A DNA stretch of 48,052 nt from Shewanella hafniensis (GCF_019655335.1 NZ_BPFD01000033.1:1-48052), one strand, 5' to 3'; shown: positions 24,229-33,678, counted from the stretch's first letter. Notes: a model not told the origin generated them from the sequence alone. Program-made: numbers and translations.

Positions 24229-25209
24229 CTAGCCGCCAATAGAGGCAAGATGCTGAGTGACACCTGTGATGCCTTGATGCAAATAATGGGTTTCTTTCTT
24301 CTGGGCTAATTGACCGTGCAAACGCTCAATCAATTCCGCTTGTTGACTGGAATGCTGTAGCAGATCACGTAAATCGACACCGGATTCGGTAAAGAGGCAC
24401 AAGTGCAACTTACCCTTAGCAGATACCCGTAAACGGTTACAGGTAGCACAAAAATTATTGGCGTAAGGCATGATTAAACCGATACGGCCCTGATAATCGC
24501 TGCGGCTAAAATTTTGCGCTGGGCCATCGGAGGCACTTGGCGTATCTAATTGCCAGCCATCTGCCAATAACTGCGCTTTAATGTCGGCGCCCGCTAAATG
24601 GTGTGCTTCAAAATACTCACGACCAAGACCCGTTTCCATCAGCTCGATAAAACGCAGGTCGATTGGCGTGTGTTTAATCCAGTGTAAAAAACGTGGCAAA
24701 TCTTTATCGTTTAAACCTTTAAGCAGGACGGCGTTGATTTTTACGCGCTCAAAACCCGCCGACAAGGCGGCATCAATCCCCCGCATCACTTCATCGAATT
24801 TATTCTCGCCAGTGATCTGGTAAAACATTTTGGGATCTAAACTATCCACGGACACATTGATACGGCGCAAGCCCGCATCGAACCATTCTTTAGCATGCTT
24901 TTCGAGTCTATAGCCATTAGTGGTTGTCGCTATGGTGTGAATGCGCGGGTTATCGGCAATGACACGTATGATGTCGGTAAAGTCTTTACGCAGGGTGGGT
25001 TCACCGCCTGTAATGCGGATTTTTTGGGTGCCGACTTGGCTAAATGCAGAGACTAAGTTTTCTATCTCATTGAGAGATAAGAATTTTGGTTTACCTTCAG
25101 GATGATAACCATCAGGGAGGCAGTAACTGCATTTGAAGTTACAAACGTCAGTGACTGACATCCGTAAATAGTGAAATTTTCGACCAAAGCTGTCTTGTAA
25201 TTGAGACAT
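24229..25209 (-). CDS. moaA: GTP 3',8-cyclase (radical SAM)
   Basis: 326 residues. Radical SAM cluster CNFKCSYC near 24, the GGEP motif (RITGGEPTLRKD), and a second iron-sulfur cluster with CATCNRLR and LCLF at the C-terminal side. The conserved C-terminal Gly-Gly is present (ASIGG). It converts GTP to the first Moco intermediate. I take ATG 25209 (MSQLQDSFGRKF) because AAGGTG lies four bases upstream; a longer frame to 25242 would run into the riboswitch leader. It is the first gene of the moaACDE-modABC cluster. Confidence 0.96.
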   Translation of the reverse strand: MSQLQDSFGRKFHYLRMSVTDVCNFKCSYCLPDGYHPEGKPKFLSLNEIENLVSAFSQVGTQKIRITGGEPTLRKDFTDIIRVIADNPRIHTIATTTNGYRLEKHAKEWFDAGLRRINVSVDSLDPKMFYQITGENKFDEVMRGIDAALSAGFERVKINAVLLKGLNDKDLPRFLHWIKHTPIDLRFIELMETGLGREYFEAHHLAGADIKAQLLADGWQLDTPSASDGPAQNFSRSDYQGRIGLIMPYANNFCATCNRLRVSAKGKLHLCLFTESGVDLRDLLQHSSQQAELIERLHGQLAQKKETHYLHQGITGVTQHLASIGG

Positions 25210-25210
25210 G

Positions 25211-25236
25211 ATCACCTTTCCAAGTGTGGGAGGTGA
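25211..25236 (-). promoter_or_regulatory. hairpin that can hide the moaA ribosome site
   Basis: On the mRNA, UCACCU (complement of 25231-25236) can pair with AGGUGA (complement of 25212-25217), which is the moaA Shine-Dalgarno sequence. It lies between the riboswitch and the start codon, so it is a candidate expression platform for translational control. Confidence 0.5.
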
Positions 25237-25245
25237 GAGCATTTC

Positions 25246-25345
25246 TTATCCCACCCCGGTGGCATTATTACCACGGCTACACCTCCATATCTTTCGACTT
25301 AGGTAGGCAAGCTCGGAGAACCGTCGTCGGTGATTATAGGCCGAA
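25246..25345 (-). promoter_or_regulatory. Moco RNA motif (molybdenum cofactor riboswitch)
   Basis: Read on the minus strand, the moaA leader contains CTCCGAGCTTGCC, then GGAGGTGTAGCCG, a small hairpin GTGGTAATAATGCCAC and the trailing CGGGGTGGGA. These conserved blocks and their order match the Moco RNA motif as I remember it from moaA leaders of gammaproteobacteria. It would sense the finished cofactor and lower expression of the operon. Limits are approximate. Confidence 0.75.
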
Positions 25346-25577
25346 AGTACTCACTAGCTATACCCCTAAACAGGTATTTCTTAACCTAGATCACGCTAGC
25401 GTGAATAATCTGTGACAGTCCTCACCTAAAGATTTGTATTGAATTAGACTAAACAGCAGCGTAATCCACTGTGACCTTATCTTATTTTCAGGTAAGGTGG
25501 TACAAGCAATAAAACGCCCGTTTACAAACTACAACACTCGATAAAAATCGGGGAAACGTGAAGGAAGAGGTGAACTG

Positions 25578-27227
25578 ATGGAACGCGAATCAATGGAATT
25601 CGATGTTGTTATCGTCGGTGCTGGTCCAGCTGGCTTGGCCACCGCGTGTCGATTAATGCAAATATCACAGGATTCAGGTAAAGAAATTACCGTCTGTGTG
25701 GTCGAAAAAGGCTCAGAAGTGGGCGCGCATATTCTGTCAGGCGCAGTGTTCGAGACAAAAGTGCTAGACGAGCTATTCAGCGACTGGCGTGAAAAAGATG
25801 CCCCAATAAAAACCGCTGTCACCCACGACGAAATCTACCTACTCAGCTCAGCCACCGACGGCCGAGTCATGCCTAATGCTTTTGTACCAAAAACCATGCA
25901 CAACGACGGCAATTTTATTATCAGCGTCGGTAATCTGTCCCGCTGGCTTGCCAATCGCGCAGAAGAACTCGGTGTCGAAATATTCCCCGGCTTTGCCGCC
26001 AGCGAACTGCTATTTAACGCCGATAACAGCGTTAAAGGTATTTTAATTGGCGATATGGGAGTGGGTGCCGATGGCGAACCCAAAGACAGCTTTATGCCAG
26101 GCATGGAGTTGCATGCTAAATATACCGTTTTCTCCGAGGGTTGCCGCGGCCACTTAGGCAAGCAACTTATCGAAAAATACCATTTAGATAATGGTAAAAC
26201 ACCACAGCATTATGGTTTAGGCTTCAAAGAAATTTGGAAAGTCCCCGCCGAGCAACACGAACAAGGCAAAGTCGTTCACACAGGTGGCTGGCCATTAACC
26301 GAGGGCGCATCGGGTGGCGGCTTCCTTTATCACATGGAAGATAACCAAATTGCGGTCGGCCTTATTATTGATTTGAACTACAAAAATCCGCATCTGAGCC
26401 CATTTGACGAATTCCAGCGCTATAAAAACCATCCTGTGATTGCTAAGTATTTAACCGGTGGCGAACGTCTCAGTTACGGCGCCCGTGCTATCACTAAAGG
26501 CGGCTTGAACTCGCTTCCTAAGATGAGCTTCCCCGGCGGCCTGATCATCGGCTGTAACGCAGGTACGTTGAACTTCGCTAAAATCAAAGGCACTCACACT
26601 GCGATGAAGAGCGGTATCGTTGCGGCAGAAACCTTAGGCAAAGCCATGATGGCGGGTGTTGAAGGCGGTAAAGATCTCGACTGTTACCAGACTCATATCG
26701 AAGAAAGCTGGCTACATGAGGAGCTGTATAAATCGCGCAACTTTGGCCCAGCGATGCATAAATTTGGCACCTATTTAGGCGGCGCATTCAATTACATAGA
26801 TCAAAACTGGTTTGGTGGAAAGTTCCCGATCACGCTACGTGATGAACACCCAGACTATGCACAAATGGCCTCAGTGAGCGCTTACAGCAAGATTGATTAC
26901 CCAAAACCGGATGGCAAGCTTAGCTTCGATAAACTGTCCTCAGTGTATCTGTCGAGCACTTATCATGAAGAAGACCAGCCTTGCCATTTACGTCTTAAAG
27001 ACAGCAGCATTCCACTGGGCATCAACCTGACTCAGTTTAATGAGCCAGCACAACGTTACTGTCCAGCTGGTGTGTATGAAATTGTCGAAGAGGCGGGTCA
27101 GCCTAAATTTGTAATCAATGCGCAAAACTGCATTCACTGCAAAACCTGCGATATTAAAGATCCTAGCCAAAACATCACTTGGGTTACGCCGGAAGGCGGT
27201 GGTGGTCCTAACTATCCCAACATGTAA
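25578..27227 (+). CDS. electron transfer flavoprotein-ubiquinone oxidoreductase
   Basis: 549 residues. N-terminal FAD site VVIVGAGPAGLATACRL, ubiquinone/FAD domain with GGWPLTEGASGGGFLYHMED and GGLIIGCNAGTLNFAKIKG, and a C-terminal 4Fe-4S cluster (CIHCKTCDIKDPSQNITWV, plus an upstream Cys in YCPAGVYEI). It passes electrons from ETF (fatty-acid and amino-acid oxidation) to ubiquinone at the inner membrane. The length matches human and bacterial ETF-QO without transit peptide. It diverges from moaA with the riboswitch leader between them and ends with its own terminator; etfAB are not in the window. Confidence 0.96.
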   Translation: MERESMEFDVVIVGAGPAGLATACRLMQISQDSGKEITVCVVEKGSEVGAHILSGAVFETKVLDELFSDWREKDAPIKTAVTHDEIYLLSSATDGRVMPNAFVPKTMHNDGNFIISVGNLSRWLANRAEELGVEIFPGFAASELLFNADNSVKGILIGDMGVGADGEPKDSFMPGMELHAKYTVFSEGCRGHLGKQLIEKYHLDNGKTPQHYGLGFKEIWKVPAEQHEQGKVVHTGGWPLTEGASGGGFLYHMEDNQIAVGLIIDLNYKNPHLSPFDEFQRYKNHPVIAKYLTGGERLSYGARAITKGGLNSLPKMSFPGGLIIGCNAGTLNFAKIKGTHTAMKSGIVAAETLGKAMMAGVEGGKDLDCYQTHIEESWLHEELYKSRNFGPAMHKFGTYLGGAFNYIDQNWFGGKFPITLRDEHPDYAQMASVSAYSKIDYPKPDGKLSFDKLSSVYLSSTYHEEDQPCHLRLKDSSIPLGINLTQFNEPAQRYCPAGVYEIVEEAGQPKFVINAQNCIHCKTCDIKDPSQNITWVTPEGGGGPNYPNM

Positions 27228-27252
27228 TTAGTTGCCAACAAATGTTAATAAC

Positions 27253-27277
27253 GGCGCTCAATAGAGCGCCTTTTTTT
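27253..27277 (+). terminator. terminator of ETF-QO gene
   Basis: Stem GGCGCTC with GAGCGCC and loop aata, followed by seven T. Confidence 0.9.
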
Positions 27278-27481
27278 CACCTTTGACACAAATATCTCAC
27301 TTTTTTTGCTTGCCCTTAGCTACGACATTAGCCACAATTGCCACACAAAAAAGAGTTCGTTTTCAATCACCATCTCATTTCCATCTATACTCTACATAAT
27401 TAGATCTAATGCAAGACCAACGGGTTAAGCCAAATAAGTTTTTTATACGCTGTTTTATTCGGCATTCGGCCTAGACTAAGG

Positions 27482-27508
27482 TTAACTTTTCACATTCCTG
27501 TCCGATAA
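27482..27508 (+). promoter_or_regulatory. FliA (sigma-28) type promoter of the chemoreceptor gene
   Basis: TTAA, 15 bases, then TCCGATAA: this matches TAAA-N15-GCCGATAA at 10 of 12 positions with the exact spacing. It lies 68 bases ahead of the ATG of a chemoreceptor gene, a class of genes often in the flagellar sigma-28 regulon. It also argues that 27228-27481 carries only the ETF-QO terminator and no other gene. Confidence 0.7.
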
Positions 27509-27575
27509 TCTTTTACCGTACAAGAGTGCGTTGACCGATAACGCAAAACAGTCCAACACAGGCATATTGATATTT

Positions 27576-29481
27576 ATGATATTTAATAACCTCACCATTA
27601 AGCAGAAAATTCTGTTAACAGTGACATTTGCAGTACTGTTGTCGACCATACTCGTCGGCGTATTAAGCCAACGTAGCGCGAAAAATGTCGTACAACAAAG
27701 GATGTTAGGCTCGGAATTACCGAGCTTAATGATGCAAATTCGCAATAAGATCGATCTCGACATTTCCACTTTGATGAATGCTGCAGAGCAATTGGCCAGT
27801 AGCCGCATGTTACTGCAATGGCTCGAAGACGGTAGACCACAGGCCCAAGAAACCCAAGTCGTAGCCCAACTCAAAGACATCACTCGTCAGTATAAGCTAG
27901 CGCAAGCTTCCTACGCTGATAGACAAACTGCCGCCTACTACACTCAGGATGGTTTTCTGCGCGTGCTCACTCCTGCGCAGGATGGCTGGTTTTTTGGTTA
28001 CCGAGACAGTGGCCAAGAACGTATGTTGAACGTATTTACTGAGGCCAACGGCGAAGTCAAACTCTTCATCAACTACCAACAACCCAATGGTCGGACTCGC
28101 TAAATCACTCGATGACATGGTGCGTTTGCTGAGCTCGTTTAAGATTGAAGAAACTGGTTTAGTCTACTTAGTGGATGCTAAAGGTGAGGTAAAACTCCAC
28201 CCAGATACGAGCCAAATTGGTAAGAGCAGCCTAAGCAACTTATACAAGGATGCGAGTTCAAGCTCATTATTAAACCGCAGTGATTTCAATCTGATCAATA
28301 CCAAAATCAATGGCGAAAACATGCTGGTTGCCAGTAGTTATATCGCATCTATGGATTGGTACTTAGTCGCACAGGTGCCAGAGGCCGAAGTATTCGCACT
28401 ATTAACCGAAGCGGCTTATCAGATCTTAATCTGGACGCTGATTATTGCTGCGGGCTTTATTGTCCTCGCTATCGCTGTTGCAGGCTCTGTGAGTCGCCCC
28501 ATAGCCCAAGTTGCCGCTATGTTCCGCGACATAGGCGAAGGTGAAGGTGACTTACGCCAACGCTTACCCGTCAATGGTGAAGATGAAATTGCGCAGCTCG
28601 CTAAGGGATTTAACAGCTTTATCAGCAAGATCCAAGATTCGGTCATCGAAGTGGCGCAAACCAGCGAACAACTCGGCTTCTCGGCTAAGGATGTATCGAA
28701 TCAGGCACAACAAACCTTAGAAGACAGCCACGAGCAGAAAGATCGCACTATGATGGTGGTCACAGCCATTAATGAAATGGGCGCGACGGTTAACGAAATC
28801 GCCAGTAATGCCGCCCAAGCAGCGGTTGCGGCAAGAGATGCCGACACTGAAGCCAGCAGCGGTCAAGTGGTCGTGACCCGTGCCCGTGATACCATTAACC
28901 AATTGTCGAAGGACGTTGGCCAAGTAGGTGAAGTGATTGAGTCCCTCGCGACCCACACTAAATCCATTGGTGGGATTTTAGATGTGATCCGCGCTATCTC
29001 TGAACAAACCAACTTGTTAGCCCTCAACGCGGCCATCGAAGCGGCACGTGCCGGTGAAGCTGGGCGCGGTTTTGCTGTCGTCGCCGATGAAGTACGTAAC
29101 TTAGCATCACGCACAGCAGCATCGACCAATGAAGTGCAAGGCATGATCGACAAGCTGCAATCGGAAGCCAGCCGCGCGGTTAATGCGATGGCCCAGAGTC
29201 GTACTCGCTCCCACGAAGGTGTTGTGGCCGTCGATGAAGCTAGCAAATCGTTGATTGGTATTAGCGATCGCATTGGTCTTATCAGCGACATGAACATCCA
29301 AGTTGCTGCGGCAACGGAAGAACAATCCACTGTAGTTGAGGACATCAACCGTAACGTCACAGAAATCAATGACATTACTCAACGTACTGCCAATACTGCA
29401 CAAGCGGCAGCACAGGCGAGTTTAGCCTTGAATCAACTGTCACACCGCTTAGATACCTTAGTGGCCAAGTTTAAGGTGTAA
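27576..29481 (+). pseudogene. methyl-accepting chemotaxis protein gene with a frameshift
   Basis: Part 1 (from ATG 27576) has a membrane helix (IKQKILLTVTFAVLLSTILVG) and half of a dCACHE-like sensor; it ends at 28103 shortly after INYQQPNG. The sensor resumes in another frame near 28090 ([20 protein letters not shown]) and reaches a second helix, HAMP, and the signalling domain with the hairpin tip [18 protein letters not shown]. One extra base or two missing bases near 28085-28100 explain the break; there is no homopolymer there. The halves lie in frame with one chemoreceptor of about 630 residues. Without correction, the sensor and signalling parts are separated. It has a FliA-type promoter and a terminator, so the gene was recently intact. 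Confidence 0.85.
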
Positions 29482-29507
29482 CACCTTAAACTTACGCCAT
29501 AAAAAAA

Positions 29508-29538
29508 CGCCTTAGATGGAAACATCTAAGGCGTTTTT
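29508..29538. terminator. bidirectional terminator after the chemoreceptor gene
   Basis: An 11-bp stem (CGCCTTAGATG with CATCTAAGGCG) with a GAAA loop has seven A before it and five T after it; it serves the convergent DUF4870 gene too. Confidence 0.92.
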
Positions 29539-29557
29539 CTTTAATTCGAAAAAGCGA

Positions 29558-29914
29558 TTAATCCATAGCAATGAATTTAATCGTTAATGGATATTTATAT
29601 ACCTTACCCTCGCTGGCTTTAATAATCGCCAGCACAGTGCACACCAAATCGAATATGCCGAGTATGGCTAAAAAGATGAACCCTATCCCGACCAAAGCTA
29701 ATACGCCACTGATGATTACATAAATCAGCAGGCTCAATTTAAAGTTCAAACAACTACGGCCACATTGATCGACAAATGCGGACTCTTCACGCTTCATCAG
29801 CCAGATAATCAAAGGACCAAGAATCGAGCCCAGCGGCACTAGGTATCCAACAAAGCTTGAGGCGTATACCAACAAGCCAAAATCTTTATCACTTTTTGTA
29901 ACGGGTTCAATCAT
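29558..29914 (-). CDS. DUF4870 (Tic20-like) membrane protein
   Basis: 118 residues. Three hydrophobic segments: LLVYASSFVGYLVPLGSILG, LIIWLMKREES following it, and two C-terminal helices in ISGVLALVGIGFIFLAILG and VCTVLAIIKASEG, ending KYPLTIKFI. The pattern Pxx(G)xxxPLIIWLxKR...D..G...LNF is typical of DUF4870. It is an inner-membrane protein of unknown role. Its start has AGGG eight bases upstream. The MITE-like element lies just upstream of it. Confidence 0.85.
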   Translation of the reverse strand: MIEPVTKSDKDFGLLVYASSFVGYLVPLGSILGPLIIWLMKREESAFVDQCGRSCLNFKLSLLIYVIISGVLALVGIGFIFLAILGIFDLVCTVLAIIKASEGKVYKYPLTIKFIAMD

Positions 29915-29974
29915 AAGGTCATCCCTGTTTTATCATTATGAATATAAATACTTATTTACCGCTCGGCCCACATA

Positions 29975-30239
29975 ATACCAATCACATTAAATATCTAATC
30001 AGTTCAGAGCCTCACAGGCATCTCAATCCAAGGCGCATTGACGCAGAAATGGTTATTCCCTTTTAAGGCAATGCAACACGGGAGTGGGATGCCTGTGAGG
30101 CTCCCGAAGGGCGGGTTTCAATGCGCTTTATACTGCGTTCAAGGCTTTAGACAGAGCACCACTATGCCTTCAAGCCTTCGCCTTGCCTAAAGCGCGTTGA
30201 ACTCCCGCTGAATGAACAGATATTTAATACGATTGGTAT
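29975..30239. mobile_element. MITE-like element with terminal inverted repeats
   Basis: About 265 bases bounded by ATACCAATCACATTAAATATC and its near-perfect inverse GATATTTAATACGATTGGTAT (two mismatches in 21). Inside, GAGCCTCACAGGCATC (30007-30022) and GATGCCTGTGAGGCTC (30088-30103) are a 16-bp perfect inverted repeat. There is no coding region. I remember similar ataccaat-ended repeats in many Shewanella intergenic regions. The right end overlaps the 3' end of the MOSC gene. Possible duplicated dinucleotide TA at each side. Confidence 0.8.
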
Positions 30240-30913
30240 AAGCGCATTTGCCAATCTTCTACTGTTTGTGATGCTAAGCGGCGTTGTAGGCTATTCACCC
30301 AACTCTGCGCTAATCCCTCGCAGGAAGCTAAACGATCATAGCCGCTGGCATTAAAGGTGGGTGAAAAATAGAGTGCCATAGCCTCGGCGAGGCTAATGTC
30401 CGTACGGCGCTCAACCAGTTCAATCTTATCGTTTAACTGAATAATCCCAGGCGTTAATACTCGATAAAACCAACCACATAATTGGCTCTGCTGCATAGCG
30501 AGGGCAAATTCATTGTGCCCAAATTGCAGATTCAACTTAAAGCAAGGTGAACGCGGCTGAGTGACCTGCACTGTTACGGCGCCAATTTGTAAGATATCAC
30601 CAATATTAACTTGGGTTTCGTTTAGCCCAACGGTACTGATGTTCTCTCCCATGCTGGGCGCATCTTCGAGTTGAGTGATTAAATCCCAACGACGATATTG
30701 GCCGTAATGCTCGCGGGGAAAATGATGTAGCACGCGATCAAGGCCGCCATGGTGTTTAGGATCGGCCTGTGCGTCCCCGTCTACATGGTCGATATGCACT
30801 AACAGTTGTTGAGCCGCTTGCTTGCCATCAATCCCAGTAGCAACACCGGACATGTCTTGAAGATGGGTTCCTAAGTACAATCCTGATAACTTATTGATCA
30901 ACAACTTTGACAT
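30224..30913 (-). CDS. yiiM: MOSC domain protein, YiiM family
   Basis: 229 residues. N-terminal YiiM segment (DADPKHHGGLDRVLHHFPREHY-like; seen as ADPKHHGGLDRVLHHFPREH), GENISTVGLNE, and the Moco-binding Cys124 in TQPRSPCFKLN, then the 3-alpha C-terminal domain. YiiM proteins are Moco-dependent reductases of N-hydroxylated bases such as 6-hydroxylaminopurine. The moa genes about 5 kb away would supply the cofactor. GGAG lies six bases before the ATG. The last five codons and the TAA (30224-30240) are inside the end of the MITE-like element, so the C-terminus was probably altered by that insertion. Confidence 0.88.
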   Translation of the reverse strand: MSKLLINKLSGLYLGTHLQDMSGVATGIDGKQAAQQLLVHIDHVDGDAQADPKHHGGLDRVLHHFPREHYGQYRRWDLITQLEDAPSMGENISTVGLNETQVNIGDILQIGAVTVQVTQPRSPCFKLNLQFGHNEFALAMQQSQLCGWFYRVLTPGIIQLNDKIELVERRTDISLAEAMALYFSPTFNASGYDRLASCEGLAQSWVNSLQRRLASQTVEDWQMRLYQSY

Positions 30914-31048
30914 CCGTCACTCCCAATCCATAACCCATCTCGCATTACCGCCAGAGTGTAAACAGCGATGCGCCAATAACACAATCAACTCACTCAATAA
31001 CTCATAAATGTAGACGACATCTTGCCGCCAGTAAGCACGGGGCTAAAT

Positions 31049-32509
31049 CTATGAATGATTTAACACCACTTGATTTCGACCGGCTTCTTTAGCCTGATAC
31101 AAGGCCAGATCGGCACGCTTGATCAGATCTTCCGCAGGCTCTTGCGCCTGATGCTCAGCAACGCCAATACTGGCAGTAATAGAAATGTGTAAGCCATTCA
31201 CTTTAATTTCCCGCTGAAAAATAAGCTCACGGATCTGCTCAGCCAGTTCTGCCGCTTGGGTTAAATCCATCCCCGGAAGTAAAATCAAGAACTCCTCGCC
31301 GCCCCAACGGCATAAGATATCCTGTTGCTGCAGTGCGCTCCGTAGCATATTTGTCATGGTTTTTAATACTAAGTCACCAATCCCATGCCCATAGCTGTCG
31401 TTCACTTTTTTAAAATGGTCGATGTCCAGCAAGAGTATTGAAATCGGCGATTGTGTCAGCTTAGCTTTATCTAATGCCTGCCTAAAGTACCCATCAAACA
31501 CCTGACGGTTAGCGGCGCCAGTGAGCTTATCGGTAGACGCCATTACTTCTAATTTGCGCTGATAACGACCTAAGGTCATGTTAGAGATAAATAAAATCCC
31601 TAGAGTCACCATTAGGCTTAAGCCCAAGTTGCCCCAAAAAGTATTCAGTAACTCGCGTTCCTGTGGCGCATCTTCCTGCTCAACAATCAAATACCACTTA
31701 AATTCGGGGACTAGACGGCTATTGAGATAAACGGTTTTACCATTTCTCTGGTAGCTAAAAGCCGCACTTGGACTCGTTAAAATACGCGTCGCTAAATTTT
31801 CAAGCCCTAAGCTGGTTTGCAGCGAATCTGCACCATCATATTCATCGCCATGCAAGGTGACATTGCCCTGCCTATCGGTAAAGAACACTCGGCGGTTATA
31901 ACGTTTTTGATAAAGTTCGATGAGGGACTTAACCTTTTCAACCGCCAAACCCACACCGGTAACGCCTATAAATTTGCCTTCAAAATCAAAAACTTTATAG
32001 TTCACGAAAACGGTTGTTTTACTGCGGTCCGCCGTATCGGCATCGATATTAACCTCATAATGCTCAGATTCGGGTAAAGATCGCACTCGAAAGTACCAAG
32101 CATCATCAGGCTCAACATCTTGGATTTGTTTTAAAATCCCCGTGGAGTGGTAATAATTTCGGCTCTTTTCTGACACAAAAAAACTGGTGACAGTATCGTA
32201 TTTTTCTTGGATTTCCTTAAGGTAACGGATCAGCTTTTCTGGCTCTTGCTCGTGACTTAATGTCCAATCGCGAACAAAGGTATCCTGCGCCATCAAGGAT
32301 GAAATAAAGATAGGTCGCAGCAAATCCTGCTGAATTTCAGAGTAAATATTGTCACTTGTGAGTGGTAGGGTATTACTCTCGATTTGTTGACTCAGTGAGT
32401 CATGGGCCACCTTGTAACTGATACCACTGGTCACTAAAAAGGCGACCAAAAGCAGAACAGAGAGCAGCCAAATAAATTTATTCTTATCATTCCAAGCGTT
32501 ATTGCCCAT
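31049..32509 (-). CDS. diguanylate cyclase with dCACHE sensor
   Basis: 486 residues from ATG 32509 (GGAG six bases upstream; the TTG 12 bases further has none). Membrane helix KFIWLLSVLLLVAFLVTSG near 10-30, a periplasmic dCACHE domain to about 280 (GVTGVGLAVEKVKSLIELYQ, and an RNYYHSTG ligand-side stretch), a second helix LGLSLMVTLGILFISNMTL, and GGDEF with DIDHFKKVNDSYGHGIGDL and the active-site GGEEF near 403. The inhibitory-site position reads QQQD instead of RxxD, so product inhibition through the primary I-site is probably absent. It makes c-di-GMP in response to a periplasmic small molecule. Single gene. Confidence 0.93.
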   Translation of the reverse strand: MGNNAWNDKNKFIWLLSVLLLVAFLVTSGISYKVAHDSLSQQIESNTLPLTSDNIYSEIQQDLLRPIFISSLMAQDTFVRDWTLSHEQEPEKLIRYLKEIQEKYDTVTSFFVSEKSRNYYHSTGILKQIQDVEPDDAWYFRVRSLPESEHYEVNIDADTADRSKTTVFVNYKVFDFEGKFIGVTGVGLAVEKVKSLIELYQKRYNRRVFFTDRQGNVTLHGDEYDGADSLQTSLGLENLATRILTSPSAAFSYQRNGKTVYLNSRLVPEFKWYLIVEQEDAPQERELLNTFWGNLGLSLMVTLGILFISNMTLGRYQRKLEVMASTDKLTGAANRQVFDGYFRQALDKAKLTQSPISILLLDIDHFKKVNDSYGHGIGDLVLKTMTNMLRSALQQQDILCRWGGEEFLILLPGMDLTQAAELAEQIRELIFQREIKVNGLHISITASIGVAEHQAQEPAEDLIKRADLALYQAKEAGRNQVVLNHS

Positions 32510-32826
32510 TCTCAACTCCAAAGACTACAGAACACCTTGAGTGGCTTATTATTTTAATGTCACGATAACTATTTTAGTTGAATAAATGTTAACGCAATTG
32601 CGCCATGGCCGCACAACATTTCAACCTTATGAATGTTCTGCGATGGAATAACTTTATTTTGAGCAAAAAAATGCCTCGTTGGGGAAACGAGGCAAAAAAC
32701 ATACTAACCAATAAATGGGAGAAAAGCACAAGAAAACGTTAAGGGACAAGAGCTATGCGCCACAAGACATACTCTAGCAAGGGTGTATGACAGAAAGATG
32801 ACTCAAACGGCTCGCCCACAGATTTT
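32510..32826. other. intergenic stretch with the PfkB-gene terminator
   Basis: Contains the terminator at 32665-32694 and, on its left, the promoter region of the minus-strand cyclase gene. Nothing else seen. Confidence 0.5.
32665..32694 (-). terminator. terminator downstream of the PfkB-type kinase gene
   Basis: On the minus strand GCCTCGTT and AACGAGGC form a stem with a CCCC-type loop, followed by ATTTTTTT. It lies about 130 bases past the kinase stop. Confidence 0.85.
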
Positions 32827-33678
32827 TCATGCGATTTGCTTCGCCTCTAAATACTGTTTTAGTGCCTCACCAGGAATAGAACTATCGGTTGCCACTGCAA
32901 ACGCCGCCCACACTGCGCCTTCTGCCATTGCCTCAGTAATCGACTGGCCTGTGCATAGACTATGGATAAGCCCTGCGGCATAGGCATCGCCAGCGCCTGT
33001 AGTATCAACTACAGTGGCAGGGATAGCCGCAACATGCTGCACTTGATCGTGCGTGTAAACCTTAGCCCCATTGATGCCATCGGTGACAATAAAATAACCT
33101 AATGAAATGCCAGCAATACTCACACCATACTCCCAGAATGCCGCTTCACACCTCCCCTGCATATCGCTCATAGAGGCCAGCAAAATATGACAAGGTCTCT
33201 GCCTATCATCCTTGGCTAATTGCGCGACCACTAGGCAATGTTCTAAAGCTGTTTTTGCCCAACTAACAGTGCCTTCTGCGGAAGTATTAAAATATAACGC
33301 ATCCCATGGTTGCCATTTCGGCGGTACCGATAATTCAAATATGGGTCTTTGTGGCCGAATAATTGTTCGTTCACCATCTGGCGTCATTACGAGCAGCATT
33401 TCGCAAGTGTTACCGGCACGGCGCTGCACTAAACGGCAATCGAGCCCTTGAGTGCTAGCTTCTGCAATGAGCCAATCTCCCATGTCATCACGGCCAACTT
33501 GACTCACCAATGCGACGCTATGCCCTGCCCAAACTAAACCTAATCCAGTATTTGCCCCGCCACCACCTAGCCTTTGCCCACCATCTTGATAATGGAAACG
33601 CCCACCTGTTTTTAAAGGTTTATCAAGCAATAAGATCCGATCACAGTTGAGATTGGCAACTAACAGAATATTCGCCAT
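32827..33678 (-). CDS. PfkB family carbohydrate/nucleoside kinase
   Basis: 283 residues. Ribokinase-fold landmarks: GGRFHYQDGGQRLGGGGANTG and GLGLVWAGHSVALVSQVGRD at the N-terminal substrate side; the catalytic/anion-hole motif DTTGAGDAYAAGLIHSLCTG near 240 with the base Asp. The phosphorylated sugar or nucleoside is not predictable. GGAG stands seven bases before the ATG. A lone gene, with no transporter or regulator next to it; a terminator follows. Confidence 0.88.
   Translation of the reverse strand: MANILLVANLNCDRILLLDKPLKTGGRFHYQDGGQRLGGGGANTGLGLVWAGHSVALVSQVGRDDMGDWLIAEASTQGLDCRLVQRRAGNTCEMLLVMTPDGERTIIRPQRPIFELSVPPKWQPWDALYFNTSAEGTVSWAKTALEHCLVVAQLAKDDRQRPCHILLASMSDMQGRCEAAFWEYGVSIAGISLGYFIVTDGINGAKVYTHDQVQHVAAIPATVVDTTGAGDAYAAGLIHSLCTGQSITEAMAEGAVWAAFAVATDSSIPGEALKQYLEAKQIA

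Noticed and set aside
27531..27575. TTG start for the chemoreceptor
   Set aside because: Adds 15 residues with no homology pattern, and the membrane helix context fits the ATG at 27576 better.
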